A stretch of DNA of 64,000 nt from Sphagnum compactum (lineage: Eukaryota; Bryophyta; Sphagnopsida; Sphagnales), in assembly GCA_965153455.1 (NCBI GenBank), contig OZ234500.1:17421579-17485578 (forward strand). The letters are read 5' to 3'. The notes beneath the pieces are model-generated. The model did no database searches and was not told where the DNA came from. It worked only from the letters and a program-made list of their open reading frames with translations. A program made the position numbers and the translations under genes. Below, piece after piece: positions 33,721 to 47,394 of this stretch; the first letter of the stretch is position 1; each line of letters opens with the position of its first letter.

Positions 33721-34308
33721 CTTCCTCCTTCTCCCCCTCCTCCTCCTTAAGTGCATTTCTGAAACCTTCTCATAACTTCCAGAACCTTTCTTGGGTGTTG
33801 TTTACTGTTTCCAAGAAATCTCATCCTTTTCCATCCATGTCACAAACTCTCAAGTGTTGGGTGGATTTGTAATCAAATCCTATTCATTTTATTATTTTAT
33901 TTTATTCATTTTATTCATTTATTTTGGTTGTAGTTGGGTTAATTTTGTTTTTTTTTTTTTTGGGGGTTAATTTTGTGATGTAACCCAAAGTGGCAATGAT
34001 CCAAAGAAAAATTTAGCCCAATTTGGTTACAAGCTAAATATGAAAAAAAATTTAAATTTAAACATCTTTCTATATTTTTTTGGCTACCTACTAGAAAACC
34101 ATGTATAGTTCTGTCCGACAAATTTTCTTAAATTTTGGTTCAATGAAAATCTCCAAAAAAAAACTTGATTTTAGCATTTTTTTTAATTTTTTGATACAGA
34201 ATTTTTGCTGTATATTATAGTCAGGAATTTTTTTGTAAAAAAAGGCTGATTGGAGTCTGGACTCAATTTTAACTAAGATTTCAAATAGAAGTAAAATACC
34301 TTACCCTA

Positions 34309-34614
34309 AGGTCAGTTTCGTCATTAATTAATAATAAATTAATTGGTATATAATTAATCCTCAAATAATTAAATTTTAAGTAAATAATCCTCAAAATAGT
34401 GAAATGAAATTTTGTGAAAATATGAAGTTGACATGTTGAAAATCATCATAATTAGCATAGGCTACACTTTGAATAATTTCACTACTATTTTCACAATATT
34501 ATAGTAGTTGATTGAAAAAACATACATAATTTGAAAATTAAAGAACGAATTCATTTTTTGAATTTTTTAAAATTTTATTTATTTATTTATTTTTGTCAAT
34601 GTGGAAACTGACCC
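34309..34614. mobile_element. Stowaway-like MITE of about 306 bp (TA target duplication)
   Basis: The left end is AGGTCAGTTTCGTCATTAAT and the right end, reversed, is GGGTCAGTTTCCACATTGAC. Both are flanked by TA (34307-34308 and 34615-34616), the target duplication expected of Tc1/mariner-type elements. The inside is AT-rich and non-coding. Confidence 0.65.
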
Positions 34615-34616
34615 TA

Positions 34617-35356
34617 GTTTATGATAGTTGTAAAATGGGTTTAGCTGCTTAAGGGTTAATTCAATCTACTCTATCACTTATCCACCTCCTTGGTCATCAT
34701 CCTGCTTTTAGGCTAGCTATTACCATAGTACCTTGGGCCATTTCGACACATGTCCGTCAAATAATTAATTAATTTTTGAAACATTCATTTCAACAAATGA
34801 AATATTCTTAAATATATCCACTATTTTCTTTTACAATATTTTTTTTGATTTGGAAAAAATAAGTTTTTGAAAATTTCTACATTTCTGAAAATAATATATA
34901 TAATTAGTGTCGAATTGGGCCAAGGTACTAAGGTATTCATACTCCTTTGAAGTCTCCTTCCCTTCTTCCCTTGTTTCATGCCTAGCTGACCGATCGCCTG
35001 CCCGCCAGCAATCTTTTGTAGTCTTTAAAAAAAACACTCTCCTCTCACTCATTTTTTCCCCTTATAAAAAGAGTTGATGACAAGATCTAGTCAAGCAAAC
35101 ACTTTCCAATTTTTTTAACTATACAAAATTATATATATATATTCAAATATGATTGAAAATTGCATAATTTCTCAAGAATTTTTCTTTTTAAAAAAAACCT
35201 TAAAAAATAACAATTATTTCCAAGCATAAAACAACTCATGAATTGGTAGTGCATCAACACCTTAAAAACATGAATTCTAAAACATTATATCTCTACAAGA
35301 AATAATGCCATGTGAGTGAGCATATGGGTACTTAAGCTTCATTGTTATTAGTGTTC
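34617..35356. other. AT-rich intergenic DNA, no gene seen
   Basis: A less AT-rich patch near 34920-35000 gives a minus-strand frame (35052-34831) with no motif. A CTCTACAAGAAATAATGCCA word near 35291 is CACTA-like but unpartnered. Confidence 0.35.
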
Positions 35357-35359
35357 TAA

Positions 35360-35573
35360 AGGTGCATTCACACTTGGTGTTAGGGGGCTTTAATGTTGAG
35401 TTCCCCTAACGTCATGCTAGTCATTTAGGACTTAAACCTTACTTACCATGAAAGATTTTATGTTAAGCTAACATTCACTTAACATTAAGTTATCACCTAT
35501 TTAACATTGCATGCCACCTAGGATGCCACCTAGATTTTTATTTAACAACTTAACATCAAGTGTGAACGCGCTT
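35360..35573. mobile_element. Tourist-like MITE of 214 bp (TAA target duplication)
   Basis: The left terminal repeat is AGGTGCATTCACACTTGGTG and the right one, reversed, is AAGCGCGTTCACACTTGATG: 16 of 20 positions agree. TAA flanks both sides (35357-35359 and 35574-35576), the classic PIF/Harbinger target duplication. The interior repeats TTAACAT/AACATT words and has no open frame. The Harbinger transposase remnant at 31.4-31.9 kb belongs to the superfamily that would mobilise such elements. Confidence 0.78.
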
Positions 35574-35576
35574 TAA

Positions 35577-37100
35577 GGTGTTTTAGTCTTCTTAGTGTAC
35601 CCAGAAACTCCAAGTTGCATGTGTTGATCTCATCCCCCACATCAATCAATTAGACTAATTTATTTTTTTAATAAAAGCCTAGATGCTTAATTTCACTGAA
35701 ATATCAAAACCCATTTGCCTAATAGACTTTTGAAATTATTGGATAAATATTAAAAAGCCAAGTGCCTAACTTGGTAGGTAGGTATGGGTATGCACCACCC
35801 AATAGGCTCTCTCTTAATATACTAGCCTACATATAGTGATCATCCAACTGACAATTTTGTTGTTATAGATCCAACTGACAATTGGGTATATATATATAGT
35901 AATCATCCCAACTGCAATTGGTTGTGCACAAATGCCAAAAACTCCATTACTATACATAGCAATGGACCCACTGAGATTGGTATACATAGCAAGCTTCTAA
36001 TTGCCATTGCCTTTAGTTATAACTAAAGACCATTTCTGTATTAAAAAGGACTAGGGCTCCTTGTTGTTGTGCACAACCTTTTATGCATTCACCCTATTCA
36101 CATGTCATCATAAAATTTCATTGATCTTACTCTCCATTATCATAATAATAAAAATATTCTATAGGATAATGGATAGTTAAAGAGGAGTGTAGGGGACATT
36201 CCATGCTAGAATGTCCATCTAGCATCTATAGCATGCATGCATATTATGTGTATTTCATGCATTTATAATTCCAAATACATGGCAAAAGGTCTAAGAGTTG
36301 GAAGGTTAAGAAAGTGGAAAAAATTGGATAATTAGTAATAAAATCAACCCTTATTGCAACATACATCCCCAAACATTGAGCACATTGTCCTTTTTTGTTC
36401 TTGGTTTAGCCTTAATTATTATGTACATATTTTCTACCACTTACATGAATGCAGACAATTGAACAAGAAGCAACAAGAATAAGAAAGAAATATAGGTTGT
36501 TTGTATAATGTCAATAACAAGCATAGAGGCTACAAGCACTTCATCCTTCATAGGATCAAGAAGTTATTTTCATCATTGTTTTTTCATGCCAACTACCAAA
36601 ATGCATGCACCAAATTAGTCTTTGATATAAATACAATGTAAATTACATGAGGGCCATATCATTGTCTTTACATGCAATATTTCAATTAAAAGTGCAAACC
36701 CATATCATAATCAAAGCATTGGATTAAGGTAATCGAATTGAAAAAGAAAGATGATTAAATTATTTTAATATAATGCATACAAGTTTGTCCAATAGGATTT
36801 TATGCATTTTTTTATAATCATTTCCAATCTAGTTAATTCATGTAGATGTTGGTGTTTATTAATGAATATTTATTTAAAAACTATCATTTAAAAACCAAAG
36901 ATCATGAAAGGTATTGCAAAAATTAATGTAAAATTAATGAAAGGTATTTGTTACTAAACTTGTCATAAAGTATCATCCCCAATATAAAATTATAAAACTC
37001 TTGAACATATTGATAAATTTTATTTCATCCACATTAATTTCCAAATAGTGTGTTTAAACCTTCCATATTTTCTAGAATTACCCTATTTGGAAAATGGAAT
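35577..37100. other. AT-rich intergenic DNA, no gene seen
   Basis: There is a local repeat near 35825-35990 (ATCCAACTGACAATT phrases about 50 bp apart, and CATAGCAA words). I found no coding sequence or RNA gene. Confidence 0.4.
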
Positions 37101-37109
37101 ATATTGAAA

Positions 37110-37245
37110 ACATTTAAACCAAAAAATCATCAAACTTCACAAAAATTGTCACCATAATAGACACTAGAAATCATTAATCTTACCAAAATTGTCACCAGGA
37201 TAATGCACCAAATTTCACCAAAATTGTCACAAAAATAATGCTTCT
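37110..37245 (+). repeat. Short tandem repeat (CCAAAATTGTCACC-like, about 40-55 bp)
   Basis: The phrase CACAAAAATTGTCACCATAA recurs as CCAAAATTGTCACCAGGATA and CCAAAATTGTCACAAAAATA within about 110 bp. Confidence 0.6.
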
Positions 37246-40200
37246 AAAAAGTCCAAAGATTTGGACATGCAAAGATAGAGTTATTGTGGGTTCCCCTTTG
37301 CCCCATACATATATGGTAGAAGAACTATGACCTTGGGCAAAAGATATGGGTTTAAAGTGATGCCACAACAAACACCTTGACGACTATAATGAGAAATTGC
37401 CTTCAGAACAATCTCATCCCCCTTCCCTCATATGGTGCAAGTTACTTCTAGACCTATATGACACATGTCCTTCATGTACTTGCTTTGAGGCATGGCCCAA
37501 CAAAGATCTCTTTTCACATTACAACTTTGTGAATATATCACAATCTTGAAACACTACATAATTCCATCCACAAGGGGTAAGCTATCTATAGCTTATTAAT
37601 GTATTGTAGACCAAGTGAATGCATACTCCTTGACTAAAGGCATGACCCAACAAATTTCATCTTGATGCACTTGACAAATTGCAAACATTTAAAATCACAA
37701 CACAATTCAACAAAGAGCTCAACCTCCTAAGATGATATTCTTCATGGAGTTGAATGAAGATGTGTATAATGACATAAAGAATACAACAAAGAACAATGGT
37801 AACGAAAAGAGGACTGAATATACAATATACAAGAATTAATGATTGGTTGCGAAAGAATAAACATAAACAAAACATGAAGAGAACATAGGGTGGAAAAATT
37901 TCTCACTTTGGTTGCACCGTGAATATTGAATTCAACACCAAGTTTCTCTTGCCCAAGCCTATTCTATATTGGGTTTCCTACCTAGGATATAATATCAATG
38001 GATAATGCAAATGCTAATTTTGAGACCTAAAATTATGTTAAGGTTTCCACAAGTGGAACTCTTTGAGTAAACCATTACAAAGGTCTTCAAAAAATGTTTA
38101 AAAACTCATATCATGTTAATGCCTACCAAAACATTTTGAATAAAACAACTTGAATAAGAAATTATTTCAAACATAAAATTGAAGTAAAGAACCCACATAT
38201 GAATATTTTTATAATGGGAAAAACATTTTCAATGCATAATTTTAGAGAGGATATTTTTAATATATCATACTTTTGAAAAAAATGAACTTTATAGATTTCA
38301 CATTGAAGTAATTTCTCAAATGTTGTCTCATTTCAAAGATGACATACTTTATTTTTCTACATTTATATTAAACACAATGTCAACAACATAAGAAATAACA
38401 AATAAACCATGATAATTGATCAAGTTGTTGCATTACATTTGCATAAATGTAGTTCAAATTATCAATATTCATCAATCCACTTATTTTCAATTTTGTATCT
38501 TTGCAAATCACTCTATCATGACAAATTTTTGAATCCTGCAAAATACAAGGCATATAGGTGTTTATAGTGTTTAATGATCCTAAAATTCAAATTGCTTATA
38601 GTGTTCATATTCATATGGAGCAATTTGAAAAAATATTTTTCAAACCTTCTACTTCAGTAATATATTGAATATTGATGAAATTCATATCCTTGATGTTGTA
38701 GCTTTGTTTTGTATAATACCTTCATTGTAGCATCCATGTGTGGTGATCCTAACCAGGTTGTTTGTTCATAAATGTTCTTTCATCATTTTTGAATAATAAT
38801 AATACTTCATGCCAACATTGATTTTCATTATTTGATTTTTTATGCATATGGTTATTTGGACTTTTTTTTTTTTCAAACCTTAATATATCATATACATAAT
38901 CATCCAACCTTAATTGTGCACAATCATTGAAGATGGGTTGTTGTGGAATTGTGTGAGCTCCAATGGACTTCCCACCAATTCCACAATATGGTGGTCACAA
39001 ATTATCAAGAACCTAATGATCACAATGACATTCATGGTGTCGATGCATTGTCATGTCTCAAGACTGCGCTTCAATTTTGCCCATTGCATTGTTTTTTTTT
39101 ATTGGTCAATTGTTTAGCCATGTGGTAACAAAGATGCCACTTTCTAAAAAGACCCCCAAAACAAAATTGTTTAAACCCAAAAGAAAAATTGAAACAAAAA
39201 AATAAAACTTAATAAGATGATGGGAAGGAAACTTGAGCTTATGGCACCTTTTGAGTACATGAAATTATGTTCTACATATGTTTATTTATGATTGAGGTTC
39301 TTTGGTTATTTTCCTTTAAAATATTGAATTATTATTTTTCAAAGAGGCCAATATAACTATAATGTTGGTATTGTCTCACCTCATATGAAACGAATAGGGT
39401 CCTTGTTCACTAGTGTTGATACTAAGCCCATGCTTACATACCATACCAACATTGGTAACAACTATTAACCATCCAATGACTTTGGGTTTCCAATCCACAA
39501 TAATTAGAGTCAACTTAACTATTAGCTAAAAAATGACCTAATGTTTTTTTAAAGTGTGAAAATTTGAAAACATACATGAACTTTCAAAGTCCTCAAGTTA
39601 ACAAGCTTGTCCTTAAACCTTTGAAACCTTTTGAATAGGTGTAGCTAAATATAAAGTCACATGAGATGGAGCCCTTTGCTTAAGAAAATGAAAAAGAAAG
39701 GTCAAAAGATTGTATTCCTTGTCAACTTCATGCATTGTAGAAGTGGGCTTTCTTTTCTTGTTGTTTACAGATGTAATTTTTTTCTTCTTAAAATCATTAG
39801 AATAAAAAAAACCTTTGATTTTCTTGCTTTTCATTAAAATTTGTCACATGGAAGATCTACAACATGGTTTTCCAATATGAACTCAAAGTCCAAACTTAGA
39901 AAACAATTTCTTGAATATTATAATATTATTAAGCATGTGACATCTTTAAATGGATGTGACATGTGATGTAATAATATGGAGTCATCGTTAAATATTATTA
40001 ACAACGGATGTTACATCTTTGAATGGATGCCCTCCCTTGCTACTTTCTTATTAAATTTCTAAAGAAAAGACCCCACCCATAAGATAAATAATGTCACATG
40101 GCAAAGAGTGATGAAAGTAGGATTTCCATCAACCTATTGCTACTTACATTACAATGGATATTACATCTTTGTATGCTTATCTCCCAAAAAAATAGAGAAA

Positions 40201-41925
40201 CACACCCACCCAAAGATATATGTGATCATTGGTGGAATGAGTTAATGGCCATCACCTAGTTTTCATGGAGTAATGTTATTTTATCTATTAAAATAGACGT
40301 AATCTTCATAGCTCTCAAGATTGTGAATGCAAACTTTCACTAACTCCCATACTAATATAAAAACTTGAGCATTAAGTACCCAATATGCAATTAACTTCAA
40401 CTTCCAACTAAGTTTCCATTCATACTAGTCATATAACTTGAACAAAAGTAGGCACAACCCATATGTTAAAGACCATCAAGTTTGTGTACCCAATGTTGTT
40501 TGGCTTTGTACATGACCAATTTTCTTAGGTGAATCTTCTCTAGAAGAATTTGAAAACGTCTTCCCATATCGCATGCTTAAGACTATTAGGATTAAATAAT
40601 GATGAATTTGTTTTTGCCCGCAAACATCACCTACTTTCTCAGGTAGATGCTTATTTAAAATGGGTTAAGAATGTTGTTCCAAGTTGTATGCTCATGACCA
40701 TCATTTGGACCATGTAATATTGAACCAAAAGAAGAAAAGAAAAAGCAATTTAGTGGGTGGGTGTGTGAGTTGTGATGGCGTTAGGGTTCCAATATACAAC
40801 ATTGTTTTGGAAAACTTCATTCCAATGACAATAAATATAATATTGAACATATAACATGAAATCCCCACATTAATTTCATTGGCTCATGGGAATGTGTGGA
40901 AACCAATGTCAAACACTATTCAAAATATCAAATTTTTATTTTCAAGACCAACAATTATGGGGAAAAAGAACAAGGATATTGGTGAGTTTTCAAAAAAAAT
41001 CCAAAAGTAAGGTAGTTATGAACAAGACTCGTATGCCTCATGCTTAAGAAGAAAGATGAAACCCTATAGACCTTCAAATTTGATAGTAAATAAGATAAGT
41101 GAATCTAATGTTTACTTAATGATGGTTTACATTGATGAGTTCATGAGCAACTTGCACTCGCATAGTCCTTATTGTTAGGAGCTCTTAATGTCTTCCTTGC
41201 ACTTGCAACCTTGAACTAGACATTTCATTGAAAATGACGAAATTTTGTTTTAGCACATCAAAATAATTTCAAATTTGAGAATTAATAGTTTTCATAATTC
41301 ATTAAAAATATTTTTTTTCTCTTCATCATTAATGTAATATATGATCTTGCTTCTAGTCGTTGCAAGCATGCTAGAACAAAATTAAGATGACATTGTTCAT
41401 ACATGTATTAGCAAACTTTTTTTTAAAAATTATATTGTTTTCTTAATCCAAGAAGCATTAATAGAAAGACTCTTGGTTGAAATCACGAGTCAAAATGTCC
41501 CAAAAAAGAAAAAAACAATAAAAAAGATAACCTAAGAACAAAACCCTCAACACAACCTTCGCATGAAGTAGTAGAAGACCCCTAGTACAAAACACAATAA
41601 AAGACGTACAAATCACACCAACAAAAGCATTAAACACATACATATTTGGTTTTAATGTATTTGAAAGATATATCTAAAACCTTAAACCCTAAACCCTACA
41701 CAACTTCCTTTCGCAAAAAAAATCATGCAATTATGAGAAAAAAAACACTAAGAATTCTTCTCTCCACTTCATAGGGTTACAAAACAACCATTTTTTTTTT
41801 CCCCCTTCTAGAGTTGTTTAAGGTTTCCCAAAACGTCCAAGGTCTAAACGATGTCAACAATGAGTCACGAGGTGTTTGTGTTTTTTGGGAGAGGTCCTTA
41901 TGCTAAATCATCATTTACGCTAATG
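37246..41925. other. Long AT-rich intergenic stretch, no gene seen
   Basis: No frame above 75 codons carries a motif. A phrase like GTTACATCTTTGAATGGATG recurs near 39940, 40010 and 40150 in a loose repeat. Two telo-like AAACCCTAAACCCTA words lie near 41685-41698 without a neighbouring gene. Confidence 0.4.
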
Positions 41926-42095
41926 CAAAAATGGAACAAAAAATTTATGTTATATTAAAAAAAATTGCTTTGGGTTGTGGCTAATGGAACAAAAAATTAT
42001 GTAAATATTAAAAAAATTTGCTTTGGGTTGTGGCTAATGGAACAAAAAATTATGTTAATGTTTAAAAAAATTGCTTTGGGTTGTGGCTATGCACA
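41925..42095 (+). repeat. Three 53-bp tandem units
   Basis: TTGCTTTGGGTTGTGGCTA recurs at 53-bp spacing (TGGGTTGTGG at about 41971, 42024 and 42077), each followed by ATGGAACAAAAAATTATG. The last unit is cut short. Confidence 0.85.
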
Positions 42096-44990
42096 ACTCA
42101 CGTGTTTGGTTCCTAGCCACTTTCAAGCTTATCACTCCATAGTCCCCTCCTCCTCCTCCACACCACACAAGACAAGAAAGGAACAAAAAGAAAGGCTAAT
42201 TGTAGTCAGTTCCTAGAGAACTGCCACACTCAAGTTGTCGGCCTCTTTTTCCCCTTCTCAACTCATCTTCTTCTTGTATACAAAAGACATGAAAATTTGT
42301 AGTTGAAGTTTTGTTGCTATTTTGATGATGAAAAGTGAGAAGAAGAAGAAGAAAAAAAGTGTTGAGATATTAGAATTTGCAACAACTCTAGAGTGTAAAA
42401 AAAAGGGGAAAAATAAATTAAATTATAACATTTTGTCACAAAAATGCTGAAAATAAAAATTTTAAAATCATATAAAAAATATTGGGGGGAATTTTGAATA
42501 CAATTTATACCTCTAATGCTTGCCTACTATTTTCATGAACATGAATGATTTCAACTTCTTATTTACTTCACTATTTTGCTTCTTTGATTATTCCAAATTT
42601 TTTTATAAAAAAATTCAATTTTGTGATTCAAACCATGCAATGACATCCTTATCCAAATATGTCATCATTTTCATATGGTTATTATAATATAGATGGTATT
42701 TAAGTAAAAAATAAATAAAATTGGGTGATTTTTATAAAAAAATCATATTCTTAATTCCTATTCACAATCATCAACTAAATATTAGCATTAATAATTAATT
42801 AGTATTAATAATTTGTGAGATTGTTGTGTTTTGTATGCTTGATCTCTTATTTGCTTTTTTAGGTTTTCTTTGAAAACATTTGAAGTAATTTGTGTGTGTC
42901 CAGACTCCATATCTGGATTTAATTTTTTTTCCTTGGGGATTGTAAATTGCAGGAGACTGCCCCCAAAAAAAATTTTAATTCAAATTCAAAAAAGAGAATT
43001 TTAATTCAAAAAAATTATAATTATTTTTGCAGGAGACCAAATAGTATTTTTCTTTTGCCAAAAAAAAGAGAAAAAGATGCAACTAAAAAGTCTGATGACA
43101 TATTCATACTTTATACCAGTTGTTGGCTGGTTTTTGTTTTTTTTGACCTTGATATGTGCCCGGGTCCAGGGCCGGGTATCAATAACCTACCAGCTGGGTA
43201 TATTGAATTTTTAAAAAACAAAATTGATAAGTAACTTACCTAGCTAGGCTAGGAATTGAATTTTCAAATTTTTTAATAACCTACCTGGATTGAACCCAGT
43301 AATTATGATTCAAGTAGGTTATCAATCCTTAAACACTAAACACATTTATGATAAAATTTTTTTTGAAAAAAACGGGGATTTTTTATTAAAATTTTACTAA
43401 CAATTTAAAATTTAAAAGAATTGTATAACTGGTGTATAACTAAGTAATATTACATAAGGGTCAGTTCTCAAATATCCACACAAAAAAATTTAAAATAAAC
43501 AGAATAAATTGATAACCAAGGGGCATTACTTTGACATTGAGAACCGGCGGGTTTAAAATTGAAACTATTAAAAAAGAAAGAAAAAAGAAACCTAGGCTAT
43601 CGTCGGTTATTGTGAGAATGCAATAACCAGCCAACAGGGGTTGTTCTTACCCACCGCAGAAAATACCCGCCCAACACGGGTCTACAAATGTAAGAATATT
43701 TCAGGAATGCCCGGATCCCCAGCCATTTACTGTGCATAAAGGGGTGTGCCGAATTCTTTTATTTTTCCGTTTTTCCCATGATATGGCAATTGTCCGGATC
43801 ACGGGAAAAAAAAAACAAAAAAAAGGTAGAGAAAAAGGCAAGGCAATTTGGAAAAGGAAACTCCTCTCCGTTTGATTGCTTGCGGAGGACACATTCCAAT
43901 TGATTGATAATGTGTCGTCGGCAGCAGTTTGAAGGAAACACTTAAAAATTCTTCTTGAGCCAGAGTTTCCGGTAAATATATATAGCTAGCTACTTGGGAT
44001 TGATGCGCCCGTGCCCAGGCTGTCCTTCAAAAGCTTAAAAGGACCTGGGCGACAAAAAAAACCAGTAGTTGGCCTTACTTAGCTGCCGGTGCTCTAACTT
44101 TTTTTCCTACTGTCAAAACCAGAACCGAATCATCGTGGATCCATAAAGAGCAAACAGCAGAAAAATCTGATTCAAATTCCAATGAGGCTGCTCCATCCAT
44201 CTACCTGCTTACCACACGTAGAAAATAACAAAACACACCACATCCAAACATAGGCAAACAAACAAACAAACAAACACAACGAGCTTACATTACTCCTCCT
44301 AAGCGAGCGAAGGAGTTCTTGGCCTCCTGGAAGTTGAAGTGCGTTTGAATCTTGATTGAATGGATGGAGGTTTGAATTGCCAGCCTCAAATTTTGGATGA
44401 GAAAAAATTGCAAAACAAGAGTTGTAACTTCATATCATCTATCTGCACAATTTGATTTCATTTTTATACAAAAAATTGATTGAAAATCAATTGTGGTGAA
44501 ATATGGTTCCTATTAATTAGTCCTGGGCTGCATTTCAAAGTTCCTTTTTAAAATAAAAAAAAAATTTAAGAAGAAGTTTGCAATGAGGCACTTTGGCTTG
44601 GCCTATCACACACACACACACACACACAAATTATTATTTTTGAATCTTTGGACACTCACCCAAATAGAAGTTTTGCACTCCCGAAATTAAATTAAATTAA
44701 AGTATGGGAATGCTTCCCTTCGGCCCATCTACATATGTTATGAGAGTTCCTAATCTACAATTGAGTACAATTTCAGGCTGAAACTTGTGGCTAATATTGT
44801 TTAGTTCAACTTCTAGAATGCAAGAGTTATTTTAGGATATCGGAAATTGAATTGGAAAAAAAACTCTTTAATGCCATTTATCATTGTCCAAAATCATAAG
44901 AAAGAGAAAAGAAACATTGAAAAATTATATTCTTTTCTTTTATTATTGTTTCCCCAAAAGTATTGATGTGTGAATACAGCCTTTTTTTGT
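42096..44990. other. Intergenic DNA with a less AT-rich patch, no gene seen
   Basis: About 43.15-44.35 kb has more G and C than its surroundings, including GCCCGGGTCCAGGGCCGGG near 43156. Inverted GATAACCTAC/GTAGGTTATC words occur near 43185 and 43312. A CA dinucleotide run sits near 44608-44630. I found no coding exon chain. Confidence 0.4.
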
Positions 44991-44997
44991 TTGTCGA

Positions 44998-45047
44998 TTG
45001 TGCTAAGCAACTTGGGTGGAAAGTAGTCTTGGGATGGGTGACTTCCC
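44998..45047 (+). repeat. 5S rRNA-derived fragment
   Basis: The stretch TGTGCTAAGCAACTTGGG, GGAAAGTAGTCTTGGGATGG and GTGACTTCCC aligns with the internal promoter part of plant 5S rRNA (AGTTAAGCGTGCTTGGGCG, GAGAGTAGTACTAGGATGGG, TGACCTCC). It covers only about 50 bases, has several changes, and the 5' third of a 5S gene is missing. It is therefore a pseudogene piece or part of a 5S-carrying retroelement (Cassandra TRIMs and 5S-derived SINEs are known cases). Confidence 0.7.
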
Positions 45048-47300
45048 AAAACAAAAAAATGATATCCCTACAAAAATGATCAAGAAGCCCTCACCTTAGG
45101 ATCGGAGATATATCATACATAGAGTATTGGGAAGAGCTTCTTGCTCATGCTAAGTTTCCACTCGACATGAAAGATGGGTTTTATTATTATTGTAGTTGTA
45201 GAATAGGAGTAGAGGTAGAACATACAACATTGAACATACTAGCGGTGCTTGTTGGTAACTAACTCTCAAGTCCATCGAGAAAGCGATATTATTTTAAGGA
45301 TTGTAAGAATTTTCTAAAACCAACTTCTCAATGAATTCAAACATGGTGGAAAAATTGTTTCGAGTTCTTTCAATTTCAAATGTATTATCACTTTGAAGAA
45401 TATAACACTTGTTTTGGGAACTTCAAAACATTAGTGTGGAGATGCAATGTTAAACAATAAACCAAACCAAAAATGGCATTATTGCGTCAATGGGGGTGGT
45501 GATGGGCCAATCAAAATGACTTATTGCATCAAAAGGAAAAACTTGACAAACACCCTCATCGAATTAATAGAAGCAACATTAAGTACTCACTTCACAAGTT
45601 ATTGACATCATTTTCTAAAGAGAGATACCCACTCAATTAGGGAATCCATACCCCAATAATACGTATAAGTTATCCCCTAAGATATAAATATGCTTCCCCA
45701 GCACCAATTTTTTTATGCAAATTCTTCATAGAGATCATATATTCACTCTTTGAAAAAAAATTAAAATTAAGAAAAAAAACCCCAAAACAAAACACAAGGA
45801 AATGAAGATTGGAGGGGGATGTCATGTCCAAAAAAGCTAGCACAAAGTTTAAGCATTCAATCATATCAACTAATAGGCTCGTATGCCCATTGGCTCTGAG
45901 TATATTAAACCCAATTTACACCCATCTCAATACTATTCTTGATTAATGGGCTTTAACTTCAGAGCTTTTATCTGAATTACATGTGAAAAAAACCATTAGT
46001 TCTTTTAAAAGTTAATTTTAAACTCAAAAATCACTTCAGATTCAATAACTTTTATGGTGTTGTTGGTTCAAAAATTGCAAAATGACGATTGTGCACACCG
46101 GATCATCGAGGGCTTTTTCAATGGTTATCAAAAGGGCAATGAGGGGCCCCATAGTTATTATGGGAGGGTTAATGTGGGATCATATGTTCAATAGGTATGG
46201 AGATTTGTACCAAAGTGAAGAAGTCTATAAATTAAATCAATTTTAATTGGGGTGGTGGTTGCTTCAAGATTTTCAAGGGTTTAGTGAGTTTAGTTGAAAG
46301 TTAATTGATAAGACCGATTATTTTCCATATTATGGGAATTGGAAAGGGTAATATTCCTAACATTACTAATACCTTTGCCGATATCCTTTTGCTCAATTAG
46401 GTTTTGCTACATAGCTAGGCCAATGAGAACAATATAGAATGTGTTGTGAGTGATGAATGGCCAATTCAAGAATTGTTTGATAGACTTGTTTACATGAAAA
46501 TTTGGATACACTCCACGTACAAAACGAATAGTTGTAACTTTGGAATGTGCTCACCAATCAATTTAGAATGCGGTTCGCAAGTGCGACATTCCATTCTAGA
46601 ATCCGCCTTCTTGGATATTGATGAGTGGGCGATGGATTCCGTGAATGATTGAAAGGCCAAAATTTCCTTGCAAGCAATTTTTGTTTAGGGTTAGAAATTA
46701 GAACACCCTTTTTGGCTTCCCATGAGAACCTTATTTTATCACAATTTTTTTGAAGTAGTAATTTATTGATAGCTCTTCCTTTCCTATTATTGTACCCTCT
46801 AGGCATAAAATAACAAGAAAAGCCCCTAAAATTTGAATATTTGGAAAGGTTACACACCTGAATTTGTGAAAGATATCATATCCTAAGTTACATATGACCC
46901 CTTTGAAGGAGGCATTTTATTTTTCGAAACATTTCACAAATAGTGGAGGAAAATTACGTTGCATAATATCCCTTGGATCACACTTTTTTTTAAAAACAAT
47001 TCGGAGCATGTCTTTACTTAAAGTTTCATGTTCTTATAATTACAAATATGAAAGGAATTTTTTAATTAAAAATTGTTTTTTTCATATGAGATTCAAATAT
47101 ATATATATAATTGAAAACTATTAGAGGATGGCACCTTATGTGGGTGGATGTGGGCCAAGAGAGACAAGACACCTTAAATATTTATTATTATTTTAAGGTG
47201 CCTTTCCATAAGGGATAAGGACCCACTTTTGTGCCTTTTTATCTTGGGTGCTAAAATGGTAGTTCTTAGAGGAGGGAATTCCTGAATTGAGGTGCCCGAG
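45048..47300. other. AT-rich intergenic DNA, no gene seen
   Basis: Frames near 46446-46652 (plus) and 46558-46857 (minus) overlap one another and show no known motif. A GGCTCTGAG word near 45892 weakly recalls a retroelement primer-binding site, but no LTR pair was found. Confidence 0.35.
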
Positions 47301-47310
47301 TACCTCGTGT

Positions 47311-47394
47311 TCCCCCCCCCCCCCCACTTCTTTTGGGCCAATTGATCCCCAATTTAATATAATAATAAAACCCCCCCACCCCCCCCCCCCCCAC
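47311..47394. repeat. Two long C tracts
   Basis: Runs of about 15 C (near 47312-47326) and interrupted runs of 7 and about 14 C (47371-47393) lie 45 bp apart. They could form G-quadruplexes on the minus strand. The minus-strand frame across them (GGGGWGG-like) is an artefact of the tracts. Confidence 0.7.

Noticed and set aside
41680-41700. Interstitial telomere array
   Set aside because: Only two units; a telo-box-like word, not a telomeric array.
45885-45990. Possible LTR retroelement primer-binding site (GGCTCTGAG)
   Set aside because: The match is short and no LTR pair or gag/pol sequence was found nearby.
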